This document shows positions 8,768 to 16,226 of a stretch of 64,000 bases of DNA, piece after piece. The notes beneath the pieces were generated by a model that worked only from the letters and a program-made list of their open reading frames with translations, was not told where the DNA came from and made no database searches. This stretch comes from Microbacterium sp. SCN 70-27. Its GTDB lineage: Bacteria > Actinomycetota > Actinomycetes > Actinomycetales > Microbacteriaceae. The position numbers and the translations under genes are program-made. Location: positions 1-64,000 of the forward strand of contig MEEK01000018.1 of assembly GCA_001724425.1 (NCBI GenBank), written 5' to 3'. How positions within the stretch are numbered: position 1 is the stretch's first letter; every line of letters starts with the position of its first letter.

Positions 8768-9801
8768 ATGAATGAAGTCCAGCTGGGTCTCGACACGTTC
8801 GGCGATGTCACGATCGGTGACGACGGCGAACGTGTCAGCGACGCTCAGACGATCCGCGACATCGTCGACCAGGCGGTGCTCGCCGACGAGGTCGGTCTGT
8901 CGTTCTTCGGGGTGGGGGAGCACCACCGGCACGAGTTCGCCGTGTCGAGCCCCGAGATCGTGCTGGCCGCAGCCGCCGCCCGCACGGAACAGATCCACCT
9001 CGGGACGGCCGTCACGGTGCTCTCGAGCGACGACCCGGTCCGCGTGTACGAACGTTTCGCGACCCTCGACGCCCTCTCGCGGGGCGCGCCGAGGTCATCC
9101 TCGGGCGCGGCTCGTTCACCGAGTTGTTCCCCCTGTTCGGCTACGACCTGAGGGACTACGAGGTCCTCTTCGAGGAGAAGCTCGATCTCTTCTCACAGCT
9201 GCTCACGGAGAAGCCCGTGACGTGGGAGGGCACGACACGGGCGTCCCTGACGAACGCCGACGTCTTCCCGAAGACGGAGCACGGCATCCGCGCCTGGGTC
9301 GGTGTCGGGGGCTCTCCCGAATCCGTCGTACGCACCGCACGGTACGGGTACGGACTCATGCTCGCGATCATCGGCGGCGCGGCGGCGCGGTTCCGGCCGT
9401 ACGTCGACCTGTACCACCGCTCGCTCGACTCGTTCGGGCGCGACCGGCTGCCCGTCGGCATCCACTCGCCGGGACACGTCGCCGACACCGACGAGCAGGC
9501 GTGGGAGGAGCTCTACCCCGCGATGGAGGCGAACCGCAACGCGATCGGCGCGGAGCGGGGATGGCCGCCCTACAGCCGTCTGCAGTTCCAGCAGGACATC
9601 GGCCCCGACGGCGCGATCTACGCCGGTTCGCCCGAAACGGTGGCGCGCAAGATCGCCGCGACGGTCAAGGCGCTCGGCGCCGACCGGTTCGACCTCAAGT
9701 ACGCCAACGGCACGCTGTCGCACGCCAAGATGCTCCGGTCGATCGAGCTCTACGGCACGCGGGTGACACCGATCGTGCGCGACCTGCTGGCCTCCGCCTG
9801 A
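8768..9801 (+). pseudogene. LLM-class flavin-dependent oxidoreductase, broken by a one-base frameshift
   Basis: The N-terminal part (8768 to about 9085: MNEVQLGLDTFGDVT, then the conserved GVGEHH and DALSRG) and the C-terminal part (about 9086-9801, containing FPLFGYDLRDYEVLFEEKLDLF) are one luciferase-like monooxygenase of about 344 aa in two frames. After LSRG, frame 1 reads APRSSSGAARS. One extra base near 9085 would restore the family sequence RAEVILGRGSFTELFPLFGY. A C is therefore missing in the run GGGGCGCGCC (9081-9090). It may be a real loss of function or a sequencing error. Members usually oxidise small organic substrates with reduced flavin; the substrate here is unknown. Confidence 0.85.
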
Positions 9802-9802
9802 G

Positions 9803-9808
9803 TAGCAT
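9803..9808 (+). promoter_or_regulatory. -10 box (TAGCAT) of the MFS gene, leaderless type
   Basis: TAGCAT, 6 bases, then ATG at 9815. It overlaps the end of the upstream flavin monooxygenase frame, so the transporter can be expressed independently of that broken gene. Confidence 0.5.
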
Positions 9809-9814
9809 GCATCC

Positions 9815-11185
9815 ATGACGGATGCCTCGCCGCGCACCGAGCAATCGGTGGCCGGCCGCCTCGACGCCCTCCCGTTCACGCGCGCCCACGCGCGCGTGCT
9901 CACCGGCTCCGGGGTGGGCTGGGCCCTGGATGCCATGGACGTCGGCCTCGTCTCGTTCGTGCTCGCCGCCCTCATCGCGGAATGGTCGCTGACGGGGGAG
10001 CAGGCGTCCTGGATCGCGTCGGCGGGCTTCGTCGGCATGGCGATCGGGGCGAGCCTCGGCGGCCTGCTCGCCGACCGGTTCGGGCGGCGGTCCGTGTTCG
10101 CCGTGACGCTGCTCGTCTACGGCCTCGCGACCGGTGCGAGCGCGCTCGTCGGCGGTCTCGCGGCGCTCATCGCGCTGCGCGTCGTCGTCGGCCTCGGCCT
10201 CGGCGCCGAACTGCCGGTCGCGAGCACGTATGTGAGCGAGCTCGCACCGGCCCGCATGCGTGGACGGCTCATCGTCGTGCTCGAGGCGTTCTGGGCGGTC
10301 GGCTGGACGGCCGCCGCTCTCATCGGCTACTTCGTCATCCCGAACGTCGACGACGGGTGGCGATGGGCGTTCGCCCTCGGAGCGATCCCCGCGGTGTACG
10401 CGCTGATCGTCCGTTGGGGGCTGCCGGAATCACCGCGCTGGCTCGAACGGCAGGGTCGGCACGCGGAGGCGGCGCGGGTCGTCGCGACGTTCGAAGCCTC
10501 CGCGGCGGTCGCGGCTCCGAGTTCGCAGAAGGCCGAGTCGTCGCCGGCGGCGACCACCGCGCCGCCCGCCGTCGCCGCGAACGCCGCACGTCGCCTGTCG
10601 TCCCTCTGGTCGGCCGAGTTCCGCGTGCGCACCGCGGCGCTCTGGGCCGTCTGGTTCTGCGTCAACTTCTCGTACTACGGCGCGTTCATCTGGATCCCGT
10701 CGATCCTGTTCGCCCAGGGCTACGACCTCGTGAAGTCGTTCGGGTTCACGCTCATCATCACGCTCGCGCAGCTTCCGGGCTACGCGCTCGCGGCTTGGCT
10801 CATCGAAGTGTGGGGGCGCCGCGCCACGCTGTCGGTGTTCCTCGCGGGGTCGGCCGCTTCGGCGCTCATCTTCGGGACTGCGACGAGTGAAGGCGTCATC
10901 ATCGCCGCAGGGATGGCGCTGTCGTTCTTCAACCTGGGGGCGTGGGGCGCGCTGTACGCTGCGACCCCCGAGAACTACCCGACCTCGCTGCGTGCCACGG
11001 GCTCTGGATGGGCGGCCGGTGTCGGACGTATCGCGTCGATCATCGCGCCGCTGTCCGTGCCGTGGCTCCTCCGGGCGGGCGGCACACCGCTCCTGTTCGC
11101 GGTGTTCGGTGCCTTCTTCGTCGTCGCTGCCGCTGCGACGTGGGGGCTCGCCGACCGTCGCGGCGTCGCGCTCGACGACCGCTGA
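9815..11185 (+). CDS. MFS transporter (metabolite:H+ symporter type)
   Basis: 456 aa with 12 predicted membrane segments and a Pro/Ala/Ser-rich central loop (about residues 230-262). The loop-2-3 signature GLLADRFGRRSVF (about residues 85-97) and its second-half counterpart EVWGRRATLSVF mark a major facilitator. The opening GWALDAMDVGLVSFVLAALI resembles the sugar-porter and aromatic-acid/niacin groups. It is probably a proton-coupled importer of an organic acid or similar compound; the substrate cannot be told from sequence. No linked catabolic gene suggests one. Confidence 0.88.
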   Translation: MTDASPRTEQSVAGRLDALPFTRAHARVLTGSGVGWALDAMDVGLVSFVLAALIAEWSLTGEQASWIASAGFVGMAIGASLGGLLADRFGRRSVFAVTLLVYGLATGASALVGGLAALIALRVVVGLGLGAELPVASTYVSELAPARMRGRLIVVLEAFWAVGWTAAALIGYFVIPNVDDGWRWAFALGAIPAVYALIVRWGLPESPRWLERQGRHAEAARVVATFEASAAVAAPSSQKAESSPAATTAPPAVAANAARRLSSLWSAEFRVRTAALWAVWFCVNFSYYGAFIWIPSILFAQGYDLVKSFGFTLIITLAQLPGYALAAWLIEVWGRRATLSVFLAGSAASALIFGTATSEGVIIAAGMALSFFNLGAWGALYAATPENYPTSLRATGSGWAAGVGRIASIIAPLSVPWLLRAGGTPLLFAVFGAFFVVAAAATWGLADRRGVALDDR

Positions 11186-11208
11186 CGCCGGGACCCGCGC
11201 GAGGGTCG

Positions 11209-11214
11209 TAGGCT
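11209..11214 (+). promoter_or_regulatory. -10 box (TAGGCT) of SGNH hydrolase 1, leaderless type
   Basis: TAGGCT, 6 bases, GTG at 11221. Same arrangement as at polA and DUF885. Confidence 0.55.
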
Positions 11215-11220
11215 CGTCGA

Positions 11221-11982
11221 GTGGCATCCGTACGCTTCGTCGCCATCGGCGACTCGTTCACTGAAGGTGTGGGCGATGAGCTCCCCGACGGCGCGGTGCG
11301 CGGCTGGGCAGACCTCGTCGCCGAGGGATGGGCGGCGTCGCTCGGCGAGCCGATCGAGTACGCGAACCTCGCGATCCGCGGCAAGCTCATCTGGCCGATC
11401 GTCGAGCAGCAGCTCGAGCCCGCGCTCGCGCTGAAACCGACGCACCTCTCGTTCAACGGCGGCGGCAACGACATGCTGCGCCCGCGCACCTCGATCGCGC
11501 ACATCGCCGACGCGTTCGGCCAGGTGCTGCGCCGCTGCGATGAGGAGGGCGTTCAGCTGATCCTCCTCTCGGGTGCAAACCCCTCTGCACAGCTGCCCCT
11601 CAGCCGGCTGATCCAGCGCCGCGGCGACCTCATGTCGGCCGCGGTCGTGGGGCGGATCGACGAGCGACCGGATGTCATCCGCGCGCTCAACTGGCCGGAT
11701 GCCGAGCTGACCGACCCGTCGTTCTGGTCGGAGGACCGACTGCACATGAACAGCCGCGGGCACCACCGGGTCGCCGCGCGCGTGCTCGAATCGCTCGGCG
11801 AGCAGGTCCCCGACGGATGGTGGGCACTGCCCGCGCTGCCGCCCGCGGCGGCGCTCGCACGGCGCGAGTACTTCCGGGAGCACCTCGGCCCGTGGGTGAA
11901 GCGGCGCCTCACCGGAACCTCGTCGGGAGATGGACGGGAGCCGAAGTTCGGCGGCGGCTGGACCGAGGTCGCTGCGCACTGA
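11221..11982 (+). CDS. SGNH/GDSL hydrolase
   Basis: 253 aa. Serine esterase or lipase of the SGNH fold. Block I is AIGDSFTEG (nucleophile Ser near residue 11), the block III asparagine lies in FNGGGNDML, and block V is DRLHMNSRGHH with the Asp and His of the catalytic triad. No signal peptide, so probably cytosolic. It has a close paralogue at 38512-39384 with the same three motifs and the same C-terminal pattern (REYFREHLGPWVKRRL here). GTG start from the leaderless promoter. The substrate is unknown. Confidence 0.9.
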   Translation: MASVRFVAIGDSFTEGVGDELPDGAVRGWADLVAEGWAASLGEPIEYANLAIRGKLIWPIVEQQLEPALALKPTHLSFNGGGNDMLRPRTSIAHIADAFGQVLRRCDEEGVQLILLSGANPSAQLPLSRLIQRRGDLMSAAVVGRIDERPDVIRALNWPDAELTDPSFWSEDRLHMNSRGHHRVAARVLESLGEQVPDGWWALPALPPAAALARREYFREHLGPWVKRRLTGTSSGDGREPKFGGGWTEVAAH

Positions 11983-12137
11983 CGGGCGCTGTCGCGGGCC
12001 CGCCGGCGGTCACGGACGGTCGCTGGCGGTCATGACCGACTGCCACGCCGACGAGCCCGGTGTCAAGGGCATCGCCCTGCTGTGGTGGGGTGCGCCAGCA
12101 TGGTCGCCGTCACCTCTCAACCCGAAGGAGCATCCTC

Positions 12138-12398
12138 ATGAGCATCGGAGCAGGAATCTTCCTCTTCGTCATCGGCGCCATTCTGGTCTTCGCCGTCAAC
12201 GTCGACACGAGCCAGTTCATCGATCTCCACCTGGTCGGCTACATCCTGATGGGCGCGGGCGTGGTCGTCTTCCTGATCGGCATCGTTCTGCTCTTCCGTC
12301 GTCGTTCGACGGAGCAGATCACACACACGGTCGACCCGGTCGCGGGGGAGCGGGTCACCCGCACCGAGTCACGGTCATCGGGTGACGGGGTCGTCTGA
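12138..12398 (+). CDS. Small two-helix membrane protein (DUF6458-like)
   Basis: 86 aa. Two transmembrane helices (about 3-22 and 33-55) are followed by a charged tail with RRRST and a TRTESRS end. ATG at 12138 is chosen because GAAGGAG sits 7 bases upstream and the protein then starts MSIGAGIFLF, like its relatives. It matches the small actinobacterial membrane family I know as DUF6458; function unknown. Its 3' end overlaps the convergent MFS gene by 24 bases. The preceding 150 bases show no other feature. Confidence 0.85.
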   Translation: MSIGAGIFLFVIGAILVFAVNVDTSQFIDLHLVGYILMGAGVVVFLIGIVLLFRRRSTEQITHTVDPVAGERVTRTESRSSGDGVV

Positions 12399-13745
12399 CC
12401 CGTGTCCCGCTTTCCTGGATGACCCGCGGGGCTGATCCCATCCGATCAGCACGCGGGTCTTCCGGCGTTCTATGACGATGAAGACCCAGCCGAGCACCCA
12501 CAGCGGCACCTGTGTGAGGAAGGCGAGCCGGAAGGCATCCAACCGGTAGGTGTCGGGCGTTCCCGCGCCCTGCAGGTCGAGCGCGAGCCCGATGGCGAAT
12601 ATCGCGACGAGCGCGGCGAGGAAGCCGCCGACGTTCGTGATGCCGGTCGCCGTGCTGAGTCGATGCGCGGGGTTGTGGGTGCGGGCGTGATCGAAGGCGA
12701 TCATCGAGGCCGGTCCGCCCATCGCGAGCGCAAAGGCGAGCACGTAGAGGAGCCAGAGCGGAGCTGGTCCCGGCCAGACGATGACGAGCATCCACGCGAT
12801 GAACTGGGTCGCGATCGAGGGGAGCACGAGAGCACGCGAACGCAGGTGCGGAATGCGCCGGGAGAGGTCGCCCATGACGGGACCGAGGACCATGCCGATG
12901 ACGACATACGTCGAGAGGACTCCCGCCGCATGAGGCTTCGACAGCCCTTCCCCGGCCGTGAGGAACGGCATGCCCCACAGCAGGACGAAGGCCGTGCCTG
13001 CGAAGGGCGTCGTGAAGTGCGACCAGAACGCGAGGCGTGTGCCCGGGTGCGCCCAGGCGGCACGGATGCCGACGCCGGTGTCCATCGACGAGCGCACGAC
13101 CTTGATCGCGCCGGTGTCGGTGTTCACCGAGACATCGGCGGCCCGCTCCGGGGGATGATTGCGGATGAAGACGAAGACGAGGATCGCGAAGAGGATGCAG
13201 AGGCCCGCGATACTGCCGAACGCGATCTCCCAACTCGTGGCGTGCAGGAGCGCGGCGAGCGGGGCGAGGGCGAGGAGCTGCCCGCCCTGGCCGACAAGCC
13301 CCGTCAGTTGGCTCATCAAAGGCCCTCGCTGCGCGGGGAACCAGGTGGCGATGAGGCGCAGGACGCTCGGGAAGACCGCCGCGTCGCCCGCGCCGATGAG
13401 CATACGGGCGAAGATGGCGACGCCGACGCTGGGGGAGAAGGCGAGCGTGAGCTGGCCGACCGCCATCAGCACCATGCCGATCGTCATGATGGGACGCGCT
13501 CCGTACCGGTCGAGCAGCAGGCCGATCGGGATCTGCATCCCGCCGTAGACGGCGAGTTGCACCACCGCGAACATCGACAGCGTGGCGGCGTCGGCGCCGA
13601 AACGCTCCGCCGTGTCGACACCCACCGCCGACAGGGAGGAGCGGTTGATGACGGCCAGCATGTAGGCGGCGACTCCGACGCTCCAGATGAACCAGCCACG
13701 CCACCCCGGACCCGTGGTGCCGACGGGGGCGGGGGCGGGGATCAC
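12375..13745 (-). CDS. MFS transporter (nitrate/sugar-phosphate-like group)
   Basis: 456 aa with about 12 membrane segments. The loop-2-3 motif LLLDRYGARPIMT (near residue 80) and the helix-4 sequence ARMLIGAGDAAVFPSVLRLIATWFP (split here by the family's typical GAGDAA) are characteristic of a major facilitator. A Walker-free C-terminal tail rich in arginine ends the protein. GTG start at 13745, with a leaderless -10 box upstream. It overlaps the 3' end of the convergent DUF6458 gene and is divergent from the RibD-like gene. The substrate is unknown. Confidence 0.87.
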   Translation of the reverse strand: MIPAPAPVGTTGPGWRGWFIWSVGVAAYMLAVINRSSLSAVGVDTAERFGADAATLSMFAVVQLAVYGGMQIPIGLLLDRYGARPIMTIGMVLMAVGQLTLAFSPSVGVAIFARMLIGAGDAAVFPSVLRLIATWFPAQRGPLMSQLTGLVGQGGQLLALAPLAALLHATSWEIAFGSIAGLCILFAILVFVFIRNHPPERAADVSVNTDTGAIKVVRSSMDTGVGIRAAWAHPGTRLAFWSHFTTPFAGTAFVLLWGMPFLTAGEGLSKPHAAGVLSTYVVIGMVLGPVMGDLSRRIPHLRSRALVLPSIATQFIAWMLVIVWPGPAPLWLLYVLAFALAMGGPASMIAFDHARTHNPAHRLSTATGITNVGGFLAALVAIFAIGLALDLQGAGTPDTYRLDAFRLAFLTQVPLWVLGWVFIVIERRKTRVLIGWDQPRGSSRKAGHGSDDPVTR

Positions 13746-13751
13746 CCCTCA

Positions 13752-13757
13752 ACGCTA
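13752..13757 (-). promoter_or_regulatory. -10 box (TAGCGT) of the second MFS gene, leaderless type
   Basis: On the minus strand TAGCGT, TGAGGG, GTG. The hexamer is 6 bases from the start at 13745. Confidence 0.5.
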
Positions 13758-13804
13758 CCCCTCGGGGCATGGCGTCGTGACCCACCGGTGAGCGATCATG
13801 GAGC

Positions 13805-14470
13805 ATGGTCAGGCTCCGCGCGCACAACATCGCCGTCTCTCTCGACGGGTTCGCCACGGGGGAGGGGCAGTCTCTGGACGCCCCGTTCGGCCACGCCGGC
13901 GGGCGCCTCATGTCATGGTTCTTCCCGACGCACACCTTCGTCCGAGCGTCGGGGCACGAGTCCGAGTCCGTCGGCGGCGGCAGCCACGGCGTCGACGACG
14001 CCTTCGCCGCCGCCGCCTGGCAGGGCATCGGTGCGGAGATCATGGGCCGCCGCAAGTTCGGCCCGCAGCAGGGTCCCTGGGAGGACGAGTCCTGGACGGG
14101 GTGGTGGGGAGACGAGCCGCCGTTCCACACGCCGGTCGTCGTCCTGACCCATCATCCGAGGTCGGACGTCGCAGTGGGGGAGACGACCTTCCTCTTCCGC
14201 GATCTCAGCCCGGTGGATGCCCTGTCCCTCGCGGCGGCGGAGGCGGACGGGCTCGACGTACGCCTCGGTGGGGGACCGACGGTCATCCGCGAGTTCCTCG
14301 AAGCGGATCTCGTCGACCATCTGCACGTCGTGGTGGTGCCGATCCTGCTCGGGCGAGGGGAGCGGCTGTGGGACGGCCTCGAAGGGATCGAAGAGCGGTT
14401 CGACATCGAGGCGACCGCGTCACCGTCGGGCGTCGTCCACTATGTCTGGACGCGGACGCCGCGCGCGTAG
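13805..14470 (+). CDS. Dihydrofolate reductase family protein (RibD C-terminal domain)
   Basis: 221 aa. One RibD-C/DHFR-like fold: N-terminal strand HNIAVSLDGFATG, central EIMGRRKFGP, then VRLGGGPTVIREFLEADLVDHLHVVVVPILLGRGERLWDG, in which the glycine-rich loop binds NADPH. The deaminase half of true RibD is absent, so this is a stand-alone NADPH reductase of unknown substrate, a frequent actinobacterial protein often called YciF/YyaP-like. ATG at 13805 is 59 bases from the divergent MFS start. Convergent with the DUF2087 gene. Confidence 0.88.
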   Translation: MVRLRAHNIAVSLDGFATGEGQSLDAPFGHAGGRLMSWFFPTHTFVRASGHESESVGGGSHGVDDAFAAAAWQGIGAEIMGRRKFGPQQGPWEDESWTGWWGDEPPFHTPVVVLTHHPRSDVAVGETTFLFRDLSPVDALSLAAAEADGLDVRLGGGPTVIREFLEADLVDHLHVVVVPILLGRGERLWDGLEGIEERFDIEATASPSGVVHYVWTRTPRA

Positions 14471-14501
14471 CGAGGCGTCCGCCCGCGCTCTGTCGCGGCG
14501 C

Positions 14502-15011
14502 TCAGTCGTCGGCGATGACCGCGTACTCCGAGCCGGACCGGGTCCGCTCCAGCAGCTGGTGGTCGACGAGGTAGCGGCGAAGGACGGCGACGTCTTCGTT
14601 GGGTGCGTACGCACGCACGCGGTCGTTCACCTCGGTCTCCGTGAGCACGTCGCCGGGGGAGAAGGCGCGCACCGCGATCCAGGCGAGCAGCGCCCGCCTC
14701 TCCGCGGAGTCGGCCGGATAGCGGTCGATCCGTCCCTCGCGGTCGAGAAAACGCTGCGGTCCCGTCGGCCGCGGCGCGGATGCCAGCAACTCCCGGATGA
14801 CGGTGTCGTCGAAGGTCACGGCGTCGCCCGCGCCACGGCGGACGAGCCCGGCGTTCTCCGCCTGTGCGAGCGCGCGCTCGCGTCGCTTCGGAGTCAGGGG
14901 CGCTGACACCGTCTCGGCGATCACGGCGCGCACGTCATCGTTGAGCAGCGCGGCCACCACGCCCCGCCACCGCTCGGTTCTCTGTTCGCTCACGTTGTCT
15001 ACTCTGTCCAA
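14502..15011 (-). CDS. DUF2087 domain protein, possible small regulator
   Basis: 169 aa from a TTG at 15011, or 163 aa from GTG at 14993. The N-terminal 75 residues look like a winged helix (LTPKRRERALAQAENAGLVRR). The C-terminal DUF2087 part is clear: GRIDRYPADSAERRALLAWIA, then LTETEVNDRVRAY and a final LRRYLVDHQLLERT with a terminal GSEYAV. DUF2087 is commonly linked to ArsR-type helix-turn-helix domains, so a regulatory role is an inference. An AT-rich promoter with a palindrome lies just upstream, consistent with autoregulation. No cysteine metal site is seen. Confidence 0.8.
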   Translation of the reverse strand: MDRVDNVSEQRTERWRGVVAALLNDDVRAVIAETVSAPLTPKRRERALAQAENAGLVRRGAGDAVTFDDTVIRELLASAPRPTGPQRFLDREGRIDRYPADSAERRALLAWIAVRAFSPGDVLTETEVNDRVRAYAPNEDVAVLRRYLVDHQLLERTRSGSEYAVIADD

Positions 15012-15038
15012 CCGCCCGGAATCTCACGTTGTTCTGAC

Positions 15039-15052
15039 ATAATGTGCATTAT
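15039..15052. promoter_or_regulatory. Palindromic operator ATAATG-TG-CATTAT
   Basis: A perfect 14-bp palindrome in an otherwise GC-rich genome. It overlaps the predicted -10 box of the DUF2087 gene (15048-15053) and is followed by a direct repeat TTATCAGCGTTATCAG. This position fits a repressor binding site. Confidence 0.5.
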
Positions 15053-15078
15053 CAGCGTTATCAGGACGAGGCGGTCAA
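15048..15078 (-). promoter_or_regulatory. Promoter of the DUF2087 gene
   Basis: On the minus strand TTGACC (15078-15073), 19 bases, GATAAT (15053-15048). Both hexamers match 5 of 6 consensus bases, though the spacing is longer than the ideal 17. The start site would be near 15041, giving a leader of about 30 to 48 bases. Confidence 0.5.
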
Positions 15079-15099
15079 TGATCGACGGATCTCGCGTCC

Positions 15100-15512
15100 C
15101 GGTCGTTGAGCGAGCCGCGCAGCGGCAGACGCTTCCACTCGCTTCGCTCGGTCAACGACCGGAAGACTCCCAACTCCGGTCGTTGAGCGAGCCGCGCAGC
15201 GGCGAGTCGAAACGCGACGCCGCACGCCAGACGTTTCCACTCGCTTCGCTCGGTCAACGACCGGAAGATTCCCAACTCCGGTCGTTGAGCGAGCCACGCA
15301 GCCCCACAGACGTTTCCACTCGCTTCGCTCGGTCAACGACCGGAAGGTGCCCAACTCCGGTCGTTGAGCGAGCCGCGCAGCGGCGAAGACGTTTCCACTC
15401 GCTTCGCTCGGTCAGCGACCGGAAGGTTCCGCATCCCGGTCGTTGAGCGAGCCGCGCAGCGGCGAGTCGAAACGCGACGCGTTTCCACTCGCTTCGCTCG
15501 GCCAACGACCGG
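15100..15512. repeat. REP-like inverted repeat cluster 1 (about five units)
   Basis: About five copies of a module of roughly 65-90 bp. Each has a left arm beginning GGTCGTTGAGCGAGCCGCGC (often continuing AGCGGCGAGTCGAAACG) and a right arm CGTTTCCACTCGCTTCGCTC then GGTCAACGACCGG. The right arm is an imperfect reverse complement of the left, so each module can form a long hairpin. Linkers such as AAGACTCCCAACTCC also recur. The cluster fills most of the 590-bp gap between the DUF2087 and DUF308 genes. The same module recurs at 54.24-54.96 kb. Open frames across it are by-products of the repeat. Confidence 0.92.
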
Positions 15513-15523
15513 CCTGCGGCGCG

Positions 15524-15547
15524 GTGACCGTGCGTTTGTGCGGTCAC
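15524..15547. repeat. Short inverted repeat GTGACCG-N10-CGGTCAC
   Basis: Perfect 7-bp arms around a 10-base loop, between the repeat cluster and the DUF308 gene. It could be a small hairpin or an operator for that gene. Confidence 0.4.
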
Positions 15548-15602
15548 ACCACTAACCTGAAACCAGGCTCCTTTTCAGGAGATACTCGGGAAAGGCTCAG
15601 TC

Positions 15603-16151
15603 ATGTCCATTGATTCACTCGCGAAGGACGCGAAGAACGGCATCCGGACCGCCCTCGGTCTCGGCGGCCTGCTTTCGGTGATCCTCGGTATTCTCATCCT
15701 CGTCTGGCCGGGCAAGACGGCCATGGTCGTCACCGCGATCTTCGCGATCTACGCGATCGCGGGCGGTCTCGTCTATATCGGTATCGGGCTGTTCACGGCA
15801 GGCAAGGGCGGCTGGTCGCGGATCGGCCACATCCTCCTCGGTGTCGTCTTCATCGCCGCCGGCATCATCGCGTTCATGAACCTCGGCGTCACCGCCGCAT
15901 GGTTCGCGACCTTCGTCGGCATCCTGATCGGCATCGTGTGGATCATGGAAGGCATCGTGGCTCTGTCGACGCTCGACATCGCGCCGTCGAAGGGGTGGAC
16001 GATCTTCTTCGCCATCATCTCGATCATCGCCGGCATCACGCTGCTGTTCTCGCCGCTGTTCGGTGCCCTTGTGCTCTGGTGGCTGATGGGAATCAGCGCG
16101 GTCGTGCTGGGTGTCGTCCAGATCTTCCGCGCGTTCTCGTTCGGCAAGTAA
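15603..16151 (+). CDS. DUF308 / HdeD family membrane protein
   Basis: 182 aa with six predicted membrane helices in three pairs, the usual HdeD-like layout (for example LSVILGILILVWPGKTAMVV and SIIAGITLLFSPLFGALVLW). The first 18 residues, MSIDSLAKDAKNGIRTAL, are cytosolic. Relatives of HdeD in enterobacteria are linked to acid resistance, but for actinobacterial members the function is not established. ATG at 15603 is preceded by GAAAGG. A strong terminator follows the gene, so it is a single-gene unit between the repeat cluster and the S9 peptidase. Confidence 0.86.
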   Translation: MSIDSLAKDAKNGIRTALGLGGLLSVILGILILVWPGKTAMVVTAIFAIYAIAGGLVYIGIGLFTAGKGGWSRIGHILLGVVFIAAGIIAFMNLGVTAAWFATFVGILIGIVWIMEGIVALSTLDIAPSKGWTIFFAIISIIAGITLLFSPLFGALVLWWLMGISAVVLGVVQIFRAFSFGK

Positions 16152-16167
16152 CCGCACCGACGCACAA

Positions 16168-16201
16168 GCGCCCCGGGCATCCATCGGATGCACCGGGGCG
16201 C
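16168..16201. terminator. Hairpin terminator between DUF308 and S9 peptidase genes
   Basis: GCGCCCCGG pairs with CCGGGGCGC and CATCC with GGATG, with one bulged base, followed by TTCT. It lies between two convergent genes and probably works in both directions. Confidence 0.8.
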
Positions 16202-16226
16202 TTCTGCGTGAAGGGATGCCTGCCGC

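Noticed and set aside
12663..14147. 494-aa plus-strand frame opposite the second MFS gene
   Set aside because: Composition is Arg/Asp/Glu/Gly-rich without any recognisable motif, whereas the minus strand encodes a clear membrane transporter.
15100..15512. Repeat cluster 1 as a CRISPR array
   Set aside because: Arms are inverted partners rather than identical direct repeats with unique spacers, linkers are short and partly repeated, and no cas gene is nearby.
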